The translations under genes were made by a program, and so were the position numbers. Below, one piece after another: positions 1 through 8,573 of a stretch of 38,664 nucleotides of DNA (within the stretch, counting starts at the first letter, position 1; every line of letters starts with the position of its first letter). The notes beneath the pieces are model-generated. The model ran no database searches. It saw only the letters and a program-made list of their open reading frames with translations, and was not told the origin of the DNA. Source of the stretch: Hyphomicrobiales bacterium (GTDB taxonomy: Bacteria; Pseudomonadota; Alphaproteobacteria; Rhizobiales; Rhizobiaceae); NCBI GenBank assembly GCA_900489925.1, contig UEHQ01000023.1:207-38870 (forward strand), given 5' to 3'.

Positions 1-3000
1 CCGGGAGCGTCGCAGGAACATCGACGACCTTCAGAACCGTGCCGACATCGACATCATGTGCATTGCTAAGCGCATCCAGCGTTACACTGGCGCCGCCTTC
101 CGTCGCTGTATCGCTGAGTGGGTTGCTCACGACAGGCGCATCATTGGTGCCGTGGATGACGACGGTGATGGCCGTCGGTGTCGCGGACGTGCCGTCGCTC
201 ACCTGCACCATATAGGTCACGGTCAGCGTCTGGCCCTTCGCCAGGAAATCGAGGTTCTGCGCACCCGGCTCGTACTTCCAGTCGATGAACGAGAGACCGT
301 TCGATACCGGCGCAGATCCGAAGGTCAGCGCTGCATTGTTGGTCAGCGCCGAAAGCAGGGCAGGATCGAGTGTGCCGCCGGACCAGACGGCCGTCGCACC
401 CGTGACGGATGCCGTTTCGACATCGCCGATATCGAAATCGGCCACCATCAGCTGACCGGTCACATGGACGGCCTGGGCACTGGCGTCGGTCAGTTCGTCG
501 ATGTTGTTGATAGCGGAGATCACACCAACCAGCGGGATATTGTTGTCGCCGGTGACATGGATGGTGATCGTCGCGGTCGAGACTTCGCCCGAAGTATCCT
601 TGATCGTGTAGGAGAAGACGTCATCGACCTGCTGGCCCTTGGTCAGCAACTGAGCGGCAATTCCGTTGGCGGTGTAGCTGTAGCTGCCGTCCGACTTGAT
701 GACGAGGTCGCCATACTGGCCGTGGCTGGTCGTGCCGGCCGCATCGACGGCAACGGTCGTGCCGTTCGCGCCCTTGATGCCGCTGACGACGAGCTTGTCG
801 CCGGCATCCGGGTCGGTGTCGTTGGCTAGGACATTGGTGCCGACAACAGACTTGTTCTCGATCACGCTCGCCTGGTCGTTAGCAGCAGTGGGTGCCTCGT
901 TGACGTCTGTGACCTTCACATTGATCGTCTGCGAGTCACTCAGCGACCCGTCGGAAACCTTCACGACAACGCTGTAGATGTTGTCATGGTTAGCGTCGGC
1001 CGGCGCTTCGAAATTCGGCGCATTCTTGAAGGTGAGGTTGCCCGAAGCGTCGATGTCGAACAGCGTGGCATCGGCGCCGCTGAGGCTGTAGGTCTTGGTC
1101 GGACCGTCCACGTCGGTTGCCGTCACGGTGGTCACAATGGAGGAATTCTCCGCGATCGTCAGAGCGACCGTATCGGCGCCACCATTCGAGGTGATCACAG
1201 GTGCATCGTTGGTGCCGTTGATCGTTACGGTGACCTGCGTGGTCGTGCCGTCCGCGGTCGTGACCGTGAACTTCTCCGTCAGCGTGTCTTTCGCGCCAAG
1301 CTGCTGGATCGCAGCCTGATCGTTGTCGGCCGTGTAGGTCCACTTGCCGCTGCTGTCGATGCTGAAGCTGCCGTAGCTGCCCTTCGTGTTGGTCTGCGCC
1401 TTGAACTGGCTCTCGCCGGTATCAGTATCAACGATGCTAAGCGTGCCCTTCGTTCCGATCGTGTGGTTGGTGACGTTGACGTCTTCCTGGACCGAGCCTG
1501 TCGTGTTGCCGGAGATCACAGGCACGTCGTTGGTGCCCTTGATCGTGACCGTGATCGTCTGGCTCGCGGAGCCGTCGGCGGAGGTGACCTTGAACGTCTC
1601 CGTCAGCGACTTGTCGGCGCCGAGCTTCTGGATCGCGCTCTGGCTGTTGTCGGCCGTGTAGGTCCAGTTGCCGTTGCTGTCGATGCTGAAGCTGCCGTAG
1701 CTGCCCTTCGTGTTCGTCTGGGCCTTGAACTGGCTCTCGCCGGCGTCGACATCGACGATACCAAGAATGCCCTTCGTAACAAGCGTGTTCTGCGCGCTGA
1801 TGTTGACGTCTTCCTGGACCGAACCCGACGTGGCACCGGAGATCACAGGCACGTCGTTGGCACCGTAGATCGTCACGGTGACCGTCTGCGTGGCAGAGCC
1901 GTCGGCGGAGGTAACCGTGAAGGTCTCCGTCAGCGACTTGTTCGCGCCGAGCTCCTGGATCGCCTTCTGGTCGTTGTCGGCCGTGTAGGTCCAGTTGCCG
2001 TTGCTGTCGATGCTGAAGCTGCCGTAGCTGCCCTTGGTGTTGGTCTGGGCCTTGAACTGGCTCTCGCCGGTGTCGCGATCGCTGATATCGAGGTCACCCT
2101 TCGCGACAAGCGTGTGCTGGCCGCTGACCTTGAAGTCTTCCTGGACCCAGCCGGTCTTGTCGCCGGAGATCACAGGTACGTCGTTGGTGCCCTTGATCGT
2201 GACGGTAATCGTCTGGCTGGCGGTGCCGTCAGCCGACGTGACTTTGAACGTTTCGGTCAGCGTGTCTTTCGCGCCAAGCTGCTGGATCGCCGTCTGACCG
2301 TTGTTGGCCGTGTAGGTCCAGTTGCCGTTGCTGTCGATGCTGAAGCTGCCGTAGACGCCCTTCGTGTTCGTCTGCGCCTTGAACTGGCTCTCGCCGGCAT
2401 CGACATCGACAATGTTCAGGATGCCCTTCGTAACGAGCGTGTTCTGGCCGCTGACGTTGACGTCTTCCTGAACCGAACCCGTCGTCGCACCGGAGATCAC
2501 AGGCACGTCGTTGGTGCCGACGATCGTCACCGTGATGGTCTGCGTGGCAGAGCCGTCAGCGGAGGTGACCTTGAACGTCTCGGTCAGCGTGTCATACGCG
2601 CCAAGCTGCTGGATCGCCTTCTGGTCGTTGTTGGCGGTGTAGGTCCAGTTGCCGTTGCTGTCGATGCTGAAAGTGCCGTAGCTGCCCTTCGTGTTCGTCT
2701 GCGTCTGGAACTGGCTTTCGCCGGTATCGCGATCGAAGATATCGAGGTCGCCCTTGGCAACGAGCGTGTTCTGGCCGCTGACCTTGACGTCTTCCTGGAC
2801 CCAACCCCACTTGTCGCCGGAGATAAAGGGTACGTCGTTGGTACCATAGATAGTCACGGTGATCGTCTGCGAGGCGGAACCGTCGGCCGACGTGACCTTG
2901 AACGTCTCGGTCAGCGTATCGTTCGCGCCGAGCTGCTGGATTGCATCCTGGTCGTTGTTGGCCGTGTAGGTCCACTTGCCGTTGCTGTCGATGCTGAAGC

Positions 3001-6000
3001 TGCCGTAGCTGCCCTTGGTGTTCGACTGCGCCTGGAACTGGCTCTCACCAGTGTCGCGATCGTTGATATCGAGATCGCCCTTGGCAACAAGCGTATGCTG
3101 AAAGAAGCCGACGTTGTCTTCCTTGACCCAGCCGGTCTTGTCGCCGAAGATGGAAGGTACGTCATTGGTGCCGTTGATCGTGACGGTGATCGTCTGCGTG
3201 GCGGAGCCGTCTGCGGACGTGACCTTGAACGTCTCGGTCAGCGACTTGTCCGCGCCGAGCCTCTGGATCGCATCGAGGTCGTTGTTGGCCGTGTAGGTCC
3301 AGTTTCCGTTGCTATCGATGCTGAAGCTGCCGTAGCTGCCCTTCGTGTTCGTCTGCGCCTTGAACTGGCTTTCGCCGGTATCAACGTCGGCGATGCCCAG
3401 AGCACCGGTCGCGACAAGCGTGTGCTGGGCGCTGACATTGACGTCTTCCTGGACTGAGCCCGTCGTGGTGCCCGAAATCACAGGCACGTCGTTGGTGCCG
3501 TTGATCGTGACGGTAATCACCTGCGTGGCAGTGCCGTCGGCGGAGGTAACGGTGAAGGTCTCGGTGAGCGACTTGTTCGCACCAAGCTGCTGGATCGCAT
3601 CCTGGTCATTGTCGGCCGTGTAGGTCCAGTTGCCCTTGCTGTCGATGCTGAAGGTGCCGTAGGCTCCCTTCGTGTTCGACTGTACCTGGAACTGGCTCTC
3701 GCCGGCATCGACATCGACGATGGTCAGAGCACCGCCTGTGTTCAGCGTGTGCTGCTGAACGTTGACCTTCATGTCTTCCGTTACAGAGCCTGTCGCGGTG
3801 CCCGAAATCACAGGCACGTCGTTGGTGCCAGTGACCGTCACCGTGATCGTCTGCGAGGCAGTGCCGTCGGCGGATTTGACCGTCAGGGTTTCCTGAACGA
3901 CGTCCGTCCCGCCCAGTGACTGAGCAAGAGCATTGTTCAGCGTGTAGGTCCACTGGCCGCTGGTGGTATCGAAGGTAAACTTGCCGTAGGCGCCATCGAG
4001 CGAAGACGGGCTCTGGAAGTGCGCCTCGCCGTGATCGACGTCCGTTACCGACAGCGTGCCGCTTGCCTGCTGAACGCCATCCTCGACAACGGCCCCTGCA
4101 GCGTCGCCGCTGATCGAAGCGACGTCGTTGGCGCCGATGATCTGGATCTGGTAGACGGTCGTCGTGCTGTCGCCATCGCTGTCGGTGACCGTCACCGGAA
4201 TGGTGACCGTCGCGATTTCGCCTGCATTCAGCGATTCGAACGATCCCTGATTGATGATGATCGCGCCCGCCTCACTATCGTAGTGATAAAGCTTCGGATC
4301 CAGTGTGAGCGCGATGCCGCCGGCGGTCGCCACCGTCGCGGAACCCAGGGTCACGCTGCCCGCGCCGTCGGCACCGAAGAAGAAGTCGCTACCTTCGGTG
4401 AAATGGAAGGAGAATTGTTCGCTGTCTTCGACAGCCGTGGCGGTAAAGACCGGCACGTCACTGGCGCCCGTCTGGGTCAGGCTGACGTTTGCGAGGTAGG
4501 TGCCGGTGTTATCAATGGCATGGCCGTTGGCATCGCTGCCGATTTCCTTGAAGGTCAGCGTGTCGACACCGCCCGACGACGTCAGGCCGGTGATCGTGAT
4601 CTTGTCCATCACCTGACCGTCATCCGGCGAGTAGGTGCCGACGAGCGTGCCATTCCAATAGACTTGGAGACCTGCAGAATTCGGCTCCGGCGAACCGATT
4701 TCGAACGTCAGGGTCAGCTGCTGACCCTTCGTCAGGCCACTGATGTCCTGCGAGATGGTGGTCTCGCCCGGCGAGGCGCCGAGATCGACCATCGGGTTCC
4801 CGTTCGTGGAGGAGATGCCGCGATAGCCACTCTCGACGCGCTCCAGCTGAACCGGGTCGTTCGTACCTTCGATGTGCCAGCCGATACCGCCCGTTGCCGA
4901 GCCGCCCTGCGGGCCGCCCCAGTCGGAATGCTGCGTCCAGCTGGTGTCGCCCCCGGAGAAGTCGCCGTTGGACAGCAGGTTTACGGCCTGCGGTGTGGCA
5001 TCGATCGTCGGCGTGTCATCGTTGACGATGACGGTGAACGAACCGGTGACGGTGTCGCCGTCGGCATCGCTCGCGGCAAAATTGAAGGTCAGATCGACCT
5101 GCTCGCCATTCGATTCGCCGATGTGATCGATGCTTTGCAGAAGCGTGAAGGTATAAGAACCGGTGGTGGCGTGCGGGTCGAGGGTCACGATGAAAACTTC
5201 GACGTCGCCGGCAGAGGCTGTCAGCGTGTGACCGTCTTCGGAGATCTCGTATGTGAGAGCTACGCCGTGATGCGTCAGGCCACTCAGCTGCTCCTGGATA
5301 TCACCGAACTTCAAATCGCGGTGTTCGCCGTTGTCAGCGCCCCAATCGACGCCAAGGCCGGAGGTCGTGCTCGCGCCGCCCTCATTGTGAATCGCGGCTT
5401 CGTTCACAGACGACGGGCCAACGCCTTCGCCGAGGCTCGGGCCATCGTCGAGAATATCGATCGAGCCGGTGCCGGTTACCTTGTCGCCGTTTCTGTCCGT
5501 GACCGTGTAGCTGAACTGCAGGCGCAGCGCGTCGTCCGCGCCGATATCGCCCTTGTCGGGGTGATCGAGCGGCGCCGACTGGGTAAAGGTGAATGCGCCG
5601 GTCTTTGGATCGGTAACCGTGAGAACGAAGACCTGCACGCCATCGGCGGTGCCGGTGATCGTCAGGCCGTTTACGGTGATGACGACCTTATGACCGTCCG
5701 AGGTCAGATCGAGGTGCGTGCCGTTCTTCGTTCCCTCGACCATGTCGAGCGAGTCAGCGAACTTGATGCTGGTGATGACGCCGCGATCGGAGCCACCGTC
5801 GAAGCCAAATTTGCCGTTGACGGTCTGTTTTTCGAATCCGCCTTCGCTTCCTTCGGCTTCAGTAACCGTCAGCAGCGTGGTCGAGGTGATGTGCGGCACG
5901 CCGTTGAACAGCGGGCGAATTCCACCAGGCGTGTTGTCGGGCTGCTGCGTGTCGGCAAGAAGGCGCGCCATATCGATCGGCGTGCGGGCGCCCGGGTTAA

Positions 6001-6496
6001 TGCCGTCCTGGAACTGCGCGCCGGAGCTCGATGGCGAGGAGCTGGCGGAGTAGGAACCATCCGGACCGGCCGCAACGTTGATCTTGCTCTGCTCGAGCGC
6101 CGCGATCACCGCCTGCTGGGGCAGCTCGACTTCGCCAAGCAGGAAGGTCGGAACGTGGAGCGCACCGTTGACGATGACGATTTCGGTGCCGTCAGCCTGA
6201 ACGAGAACGAGGTTGTGTCCTTCGACCCGGATATCGTCGATCGACGCGCCGGCCGGCAGGTGGGCAATGTTGTTCTGATCCGGAACCACCTCGGTGGCAT
6301 GTGCGGCGGCTTGAGCCTCGGGAGCTGCCGGAACACGATCCGTCTTGCCTGCCTGCTGACCGTCGTCTGCCTGCGCGACCTCTACGCCTTGAGCGGCGGA
6401 AGTCTGAAGCGCTGCATCGTCATGAATACCGGACATGACCTCGTTCGAGACATGTTCACCGTCAACTGCCGAAATGCGCTGATCTTCGATAGACAT
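1..6496 (-). CDS. Giant type I-secreted VCBS/cadherin-repeat adhesin (C-terminus outside window)
   Basis: The minus-strand frame is open from an ATG at 6496 to the left edge (2165 codons) and closes outside the window. Domains in order: an N-terminal segment without a Sec signal (residues 1-175), two T1SS-143-like units ending in DDGP/DDTP (about 200-350 and 355-500), a jelly-roll carbohydrate-binding-like module starting LLSNGDFSGG (about 503-675), a cadherin/VCBS-like unit (680-785), nine VCBS-type repeats joined by GTNDVP (785-1760), a cadherin-like domain ending VTDVNEAP (1760-1860) and further VCBS/Ig-like units. Proteins of this build are exported by type I secretion through a C-terminal signal, which is not visible here, and mediate surface attachment and biofilm formation. 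Frame continuity was checked at every GTNDVP linker. VAAG at residues 141-144 could be a LapG-type processing site (inference). A GGGG Shine-Dalgarno-like run lies 8 nt before the ATG. Confidence 0.9.
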   Translation of the reverse strand, partial: MSIEDQRISAVDGEHVSNEVMSGIHDDAALQTSAAQGVEVAQADDGQQAGKTDRVPAAPEAQAAAHATEVVPDQNNIAHLPAGASIDDIRVEGHNLVLVQADGTEIVIVNGALHVPTFLLGEVELPQQAVIAALEQSKINVAAGPDGSYSASSSPSSSGAQFQDGINPGARTPIDMARLLADTQQPDNTPGGIRPLFNGVPHITSTTLLTVTEAEGSEGGFEKQTVNGKFGFDGGSDRGVITSIKFADSLDMVEGTKNGTHLDLTSDGHKVVITVNGLTITGTADGVQVFVLTVTDPKTGAFTFTQSAPLDHPDKGDIGADDALRLQFSYTVTDRNGDKVTGTGSIDILDDGPSLGEGVGPSSVNEAAIHNEGGASTTSGLGVDWGADNGEHRDLKFGDIQEQLSGLTHHGVALTYEISEDGHTLTASAGDVEVFIVTLDPHATTGSYTFTLLQSIDHIGESNGEQVDLTFNFAASDADGDTVTGSFTVIVNDDTPTIDATPQAVNLLSNGDFSGGDTSWTQHSDWGGPQGGSATGGIGWHIEGTNDPVQLERVESGYRGISSTNGNPMVDLGASPGETTISQDISGLTKGQQLTLTFEIGSPEPNSAGLQVYWNGTLVGTYSPDDGQVMDKITITGLTSSGGVDTLTFKEIGSDANGHAIDNTGTYLANVSLTQTGASDVPVFTATAVEDSEQFSFHFTEGSDFFFGADGAGSVTLGSATVATAGGIALTLDPKLYHYDSEAGAIIINQGSFESLNAGEIATVTIPVTVTDSDGDSTTTVYQIQIIGANDVASISGDAAGAVVEDGVQQASGTLSVTDVDHGEAHFQSPSSLDGAYGKFTFDTTSGQWTYTLNNALAQSLGGTDVVQETLTVKSADGTASQTITVTVTGTNDVPVISGTATGSVTEDMKVNVQQHTLNTGGALTIVDVDAGESQFQVQSNTKGAYGTFSIDSKGNWTYTADNDQDAIQQLGANKSLTETFTVTSADGTATQVITVTINGTNDVPVISGTTTGSVQEDVNVSAQHTLVATGALGIADVDTGESQFKAQTNTKGSYGSFSIDSNGNWTYTANNDLDAIQRLGADKSLTETFKVTSADGSATQTITVTINGTNDVPSIFGDKTGWVKEDNVGFFQHTLVAKGDLDINDRDTGESQFQAQSNTKGSYGSFSIDSNGKWTYTANNDQDAIQQLGANDTLTETFKVTSADGSASQTITVTIYGTNDVPFISGDKWGWVQEDVKVSGQNTLVAKGDLDIFDRDTGESQFQTQTNTKGSYGTFSIDSNGNWTYTANNDQKAIQQLGAYDTLTETFKVTSADGSATQTITVTIVGTNDVPVISGATTGSVQEDVNVSGQNTLVTKGILNIVDVDAGESQFKAQTNTKGVYGSFSIDSNGNWTYTANNGQTAIQQLGAKDTLTETFKVTSADGTASQTITVTIKGTNDVPVISGDKTGWVQEDFKVSGQHTLVAKGDLDISDRDTGESQFKAQTNTKGSYGSFSIDSNGNWTYTADNDQKAIQELGANKSLTETFTVTSADGSATQTVTVTIYGANDVPVISGATSGSVQEDVNISAQNTLVTKGILGIVDVDAGESQFKAQTNTKGSYGSFSIDSNGNWTYTADNSQSAIQKLGADKSLTETFKVTSADGSASQTITVTIKGTNDVPVISGNTTGSVQEDVNVTNHTIGTKGTLSIVDTDTGESQFKAQTNTKGSYGSFSIDSSGKWTYTADNDQAAIQQLGAKDTLTEKFTVTTADGTTTQVTVTINGTNDAPVITSNGGADTVALTIAENSSIVTTVTATDVDGPTKTYSLSGADATLFDIDASGNLTFKNAPNFEAPADANHDNIYSVVVKVSDGSLSDSQTINVKVTDVNEAPTAANDQASVIENKSVVGTNVLANDTDPDAGDKLVVSGIKGANGTTVAVDAAGTTSHGQYGDLVIKSDGSYSYTANGIAAQLLTKGQQVDDVFSYTIKDTSGEVSTATITIHVTGDNNIPLVGVISAINNIDELTDASAQAVHVTGQLMVADFDIGDVETASVTGATAVWSGGTLDPALLSALTNNAALTFGSAPVSNGLSFIDWKYEPGAQNLDFLAKGQTLTVTYMVQVSDGTSATPTAITVVIHGTNDAPVVSNPLSDTATEGGASVTLDALSNAHDVDVGTVLKVVDVPATLP
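1217..3829 (-). repeat. Eight tandem VCBS-type coding repeats, about 327 bp each
   Basis: Successive GTNDVP linkers end at 3829, 3499, 3172, 2845, 2518, 2191, 1864, 1537 and 1216. This gives units of 330, 327, 327, 327, 327, 327, 327 and 321 bp, or about 109 residues. Each unit has a variable first half and a nearly invariant second half containing NTKGSYGSFSIDSNG, NWTYTA and TLTETFKVTSADG. Two subtypes are visible: A (TTGSVQEDVN with DVDAGES) and B (DKTGWVQED with DRDTGES). From the N-terminus they run A A B B A B A A. A more diverged unit precedes them at about 3830-4150. Confidence 0.9.
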
Positions 6497-6504
6497 ACAA
6501 AATA

Positions 6505-6523
6505 CCCCAAAGTGAAACTGGGG
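6505..6523 (-). promoter_or_regulatory. Hairpin covering the adhesin ribosome binding site
   Basis: CCCCA (6505-6509) and TGGGG (6519-6523) form an inverted repeat with a 9-nt loop. On the minus strand the arm at 6509-6505 reads TGGGG and ends 8 nt before the ATG, so it is the best Shine-Dalgarno candidate. Base pairing would hide it. A regulatory role is inference, since the stem is only 5 bp. Confidence 0.4.
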
Positions 6524-6611
6524 CCAATCAATTACGCCGGTGTTTTAAATGCAATATGCCCGAAACCCCGCCGATATAGCCGGTTATGCACCCACCCAAA
6601 AATATTCAGGA

Positions 6612-6623
6612 ACGGTTAACCGT
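6612..6623. promoter_or_regulatory. Perfect 12-bp palindrome in the adhesin upstream region
   Basis: ACGGTTAACCGT is its own reverse complement and lies 116 bp upstream of the adhesin ATG. Its core contains TTAACC, which resembles a half-site of the alphaproteobacterial cell-cycle regulator CtrA. The second, properly spaced TTAA is not evident. It is a plausible regulator site, with the protein unknown. Confidence 0.3.
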
Positions 6624-6800
6624 ATTGGCAACCAAACCACCAAAAACAACGCTAAAATTCTAATAAAATGAATGCAATACGGCTTTCTCGCCCGTTTGAA
6701 CGAGAAGTTGCGCGAGGGCGATTCGCCCCTGTTTTTGCAACGAATAGATGGGGAAAAGGCAATCCGCATCGATGCGCAATGCCGGTCGATGCAGTGAGTC

Positions 6801-6822
6801 GGGACGCCTCGGTCGGCGTCCC
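6801..6822 (-). terminator. Terminator-like hairpin after the VOC gene
   Basis: GGGACGCC (6801-6808) and GGCGTCCC (6815-6822) make a perfect 8-bp stem with a 6-nt loop, 31 nt past the VOC stop codon. No strong T-run follows on either strand, so it may be a weak or Rho-assisted terminator. Confidence 0.5.
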
Positions 6823-6853
6823 TCAACCGTTAACGAGTGCGCCGGGTCGGGTG

Positions 6854-7633
6854 CTAGCGTTTCGGAGCCACGAGACAGAAAAACGCGCCCTGCGGGTCCG
6901 ATGCCTGAATGATCCAGCTGCCGCCGGGCACCTCCATGGGGCCGTTCAGCACGGTGCCGCCACCGGCCTTGACGCGATCGATCGCGGAATCGATGGCCGG
7001 AACGTTGAAATAATAACACCAGGCCGGCATCGGCACCGTCGGTGGCTTCGTCATGATGCCGCCGGTCTGCGTGCCATGTTCGGCGAAGATGTGATAGACA
7101 CCCATGGCGCCCATGTCGAAGTCGTGGTCCTTGGTCCAGCCGAACAGCTTCGAATAGAACGCGAAGGCTTCTTCGCCGTTGCCGGCATAAAGCTCGTGCC
7201 AACCGACTTGGCCTGGGGAACCCATTGGCGCTTCCGGCGGCGGGTTGTCCATCGGCGCAGGCGTCATGATGCAGATGACCGCGCCATGCGGATCGGCCAC
7301 CACCGCGAAACGGCCAACGGTCGGAATGTCTTCCGGGGGCCGGCGCACGGAGCCGCCGTTGGCCGCGAAATCCTTTGCCGACTGGTCAACGTCATCGACC
7401 GCGACGTAACCGGTCCAGTTCGGCGGAATGCCCTTGCCTTCCAGCTCGGCGGGAAACTCCATGAGCCCAGCCACGCCGACACCGTTTGCCTCGAAGATCG
7501 TATACGGCGGCATACCCGGTACGCTCATTTGCGTTGTCGTCCAGCCGACGACCTTGCCGTAGAAATCCACGGCGGCACCTGTGTCCGGTGTCATCAATTC
7601 ACACCAGATGAACTTTCCATGCGTTGCGGACAT
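6854..7633 (-). CDS. VOC-family (glyoxalase-like) protein, two tandem modules
   Basis: This 259-residue protein has two vicinal-oxygen-chelate modules, about residues 3-120 and 137-257. Each begins with the usual strand pattern (GKFIWCELMTPD; VGWHELYAGN), followed by an FY..VVGW or FYSKLFGW helix and closing strands DPHGAVICIM and DPQGAFFCLV. The build matches the bacterial CFP-30B/glyoxalase-bleomycin resistance-like group, in which the reaction is usually unknown. It is cytoplasmic, with no signal peptide. It lies 127 bp downstream of, and in the same direction as, the DUF899 gene, so the two may be co-transcribed under the divergent MarR regulator. Assignment to the superfamily is secure; the substrate is not known. 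Confidence 0.85.
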   Translation of the reverse strand: MSATHGKFIWCELMTPDTGAAVDFYGKVVGWTTTQMSVPGMPPYTIFEANGVGVAGLMEFPAELEGKGIPPNWTGYVAVDDVDQSAKDFAANGGSVRRPPEDIPTVGRFAVVADPHGAVICIMTPAPMDNPPPEAPMGSPGQVGWHELYAGNGEEAFAFYSKLFGWTKDHDFDMGAMGVYHIFAEHGTQTGGIMTKPPTVPMPAWCYYFNVPAIDSAIDRVKAGGGTVLNGPMEVPGGSWIIQASDPQGAFFCLVAPKR

Positions 7634-7760
7634 CGTGATCTCCCTTTCACGCCCATGCGTTTAGTTCTCGATCAGTCTGGGGCAGCCGGTGGCCGGCCGC
7701 CCATTCCTGCCAAATGCGCCACGGCGCTGAAATGGCAAGTCGGCAACATCGTCACATCAC

Positions 7761-8489
7761 TCAGTGGCAGTGCGATGACGCCTGTTGCGCCGGCGCGTAC
7801 TCGTCGTGGCGCTTGATGAAGTCCATTGTCCCCTCCTCGTTGCGGCCTTTGGGCGCGCGGTCGAGGATCATCAACGTGCCGACCATGTCCTCCAAGCCGC
7901 GCGCGTAGCTCGAATAGGTGTGGAACACCTCGCCCTTCTCGTTCTTGTAGAAGGCGCTCATGCCGGGCAGCTCATCGTTGGCATTGGCCGGCTCGATGGC
8001 CGTAAAATTGTAGACGACCTTGTCCCTGGCGAGATCCTCGGGCGTGAACGAGACGTGATAGTCATAATTGAAGTCGGAACCGAAGGACGACGCCCAGGGG
8101 AATTTCCAGCCCATCCGCTTCTTGTAGGCTTCAATCCGCTCGAGAGGTGCGCGCGACACGGCAACCCAGGTGACGTCGTGATTGTTGAGATGCGGCAGCG
8201 TGCCGTCCACGTGATCAGAAAGGAAGGAACAGCCGGGACAGCCTGCCTTCCATTCCGGCCCGAGCATGAAATGGTAGACCAGCAGCTGGCTGCGACCATC
8301 GAACAGGTCAGACAGGCTTTTCCTGCCCATCGGGGTATCGAAGGCGTAGTCCTTGTCGACCTTCACCCAGGGCAAAGCCATGCGCTCGGCGTTGACCTTG
8401 TCTCTGAGGTGGGTTGCTTCCTTCTCCTTGAGAAGCAACGCCCGGCGGGCTTCGAGCCATTCTTCACGGGAAACGACCTGGTTCTGCAT
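7761..8489 (-). CDS. DUF899 thioredoxin-like protein
   Basis: This 242-residue protein has the DUF899 pattern: an N-terminal helix with VSREEWLEARRALL, a PWV.VDKDY strand, a D.LFDGR..L..YHFM segment and the motif GCPGCSF, giving a CPGC pair at residues 84-87. DUF899 proteins adopt a thioredoxin-like fold, and the CxxC suggests a redox role, but the substrate is unknown. The start at 8489 is chosen because GGAGGAGG lies 9 nt upstream; the longer ORF reads through the promoter region and is basic and low-complexity at its N-terminus. The gene is divergent from a MarR-family gene, with a shared palindromic operator between them. Regulation by that MarR protein is inference. Confidence 0.85.
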   Translation of the reverse strand: MQNQVVSREEWLEARRALLLKEKEATHLRDKVNAERMALPWVKVDKDYAFDTPMGRKSLSDLFDGRSQLLVYHFMLGPEWKAGCPGCSFLSDHVDGTLPHLNNHDVTWVAVSRAPLERIEAYKKRMGWKFPWASSFGSDFNYDYHVSFTPEDLARDKVVYNFTAIEPANANDELPGMSAFYKNEKGEVFHTYSSYARGLEDMVGTLMILDRAPKGRNEEGTMDFIKRHDEYAPAQQASSHCH

Positions 8490-8537
8490 CGCTTGCGCCC
8501 TCCTCCGGCGCGACCGGGATGGTCCATTCTCCTTTTC

Positions 8538-8566
8538 CTTGACTATATATATTGATATCAATAGAA
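8538..8566 (+). promoter_or_regulatory. Candidate promoter for the MarR gene
   Basis: CTTGAC (8538-8543), a 17-nt spacer and ATAGAA (8561-8566) fit a housekeeping promoter. The expected start of transcription lies at about 8573-8574, on or next to the MarR ATG, and no Shine-Dalgarno sequence precedes that ATG. The mRNA may therefore be leaderless. Confidence 0.45.
8550..8563. promoter_or_regulatory. Perfect palindromic operator between DUF899 and MarR genes
   Basis: TATTGATATCAATA is a perfect 14-bp palindrome in the 84-bp divergent intergenic region. It overlaps the spacer and -10 region of the MarR promoter candidate. Its size, symmetry and place fit a MarR-dimer operator that controls both directions. 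The protein-site match is inference. Confidence 0.65.
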
Positions 8567-8573
8567 ATTTAGC

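Larger units (their letters stand above)
6497..6853. other. 357-bp intergenic region upstream of the adhesin
   Basis: This is the upstream region of the minus-strand adhesin and the downstream region of the minus-strand VOC gene. It is AT-richer than its surroundings between about 6540 and 6670. It holds the ribosome-binding-site hairpin (6505-6523), a direct repeat AATGCAATA (6548-6556 and 6671-6679), a perfect palindrome ACGGTTAACCGT (6612-6623) and a terminator-like hairpin (6801-6822). I see no convincing gene in it; the plus-strand ORF that crosses it is antisense to the VOC gene. Confidence 0.6.

Noticed and set aside
986..3457. Plus-strand 823-codon ORF
   Set aside because: It is antisense to the adhesin repeats. 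Its protein is periodic and rich in Arg, Asp, Val and Ala, with the same 327-bp period, as expected of a shadow frame.
1217..3829. CRISPR array or intergenic satellite repeats
   Set aside because: Units are 327 bp, in frame and encode a known domain type; there are no short repeats with unique spacers.
4019..6619. Plus-strand 866-codon ORF
   Set aside because: It is antisense to the adhesin N-terminal half, with no recognisable domain; the minus frame has clear T1SS-143 and VCBS motifs.
6668..7816. Plus-strand 382-codon ORF
   Set aside because: Shadow of the VOC gene on the minus strand, which has the real family motifs.
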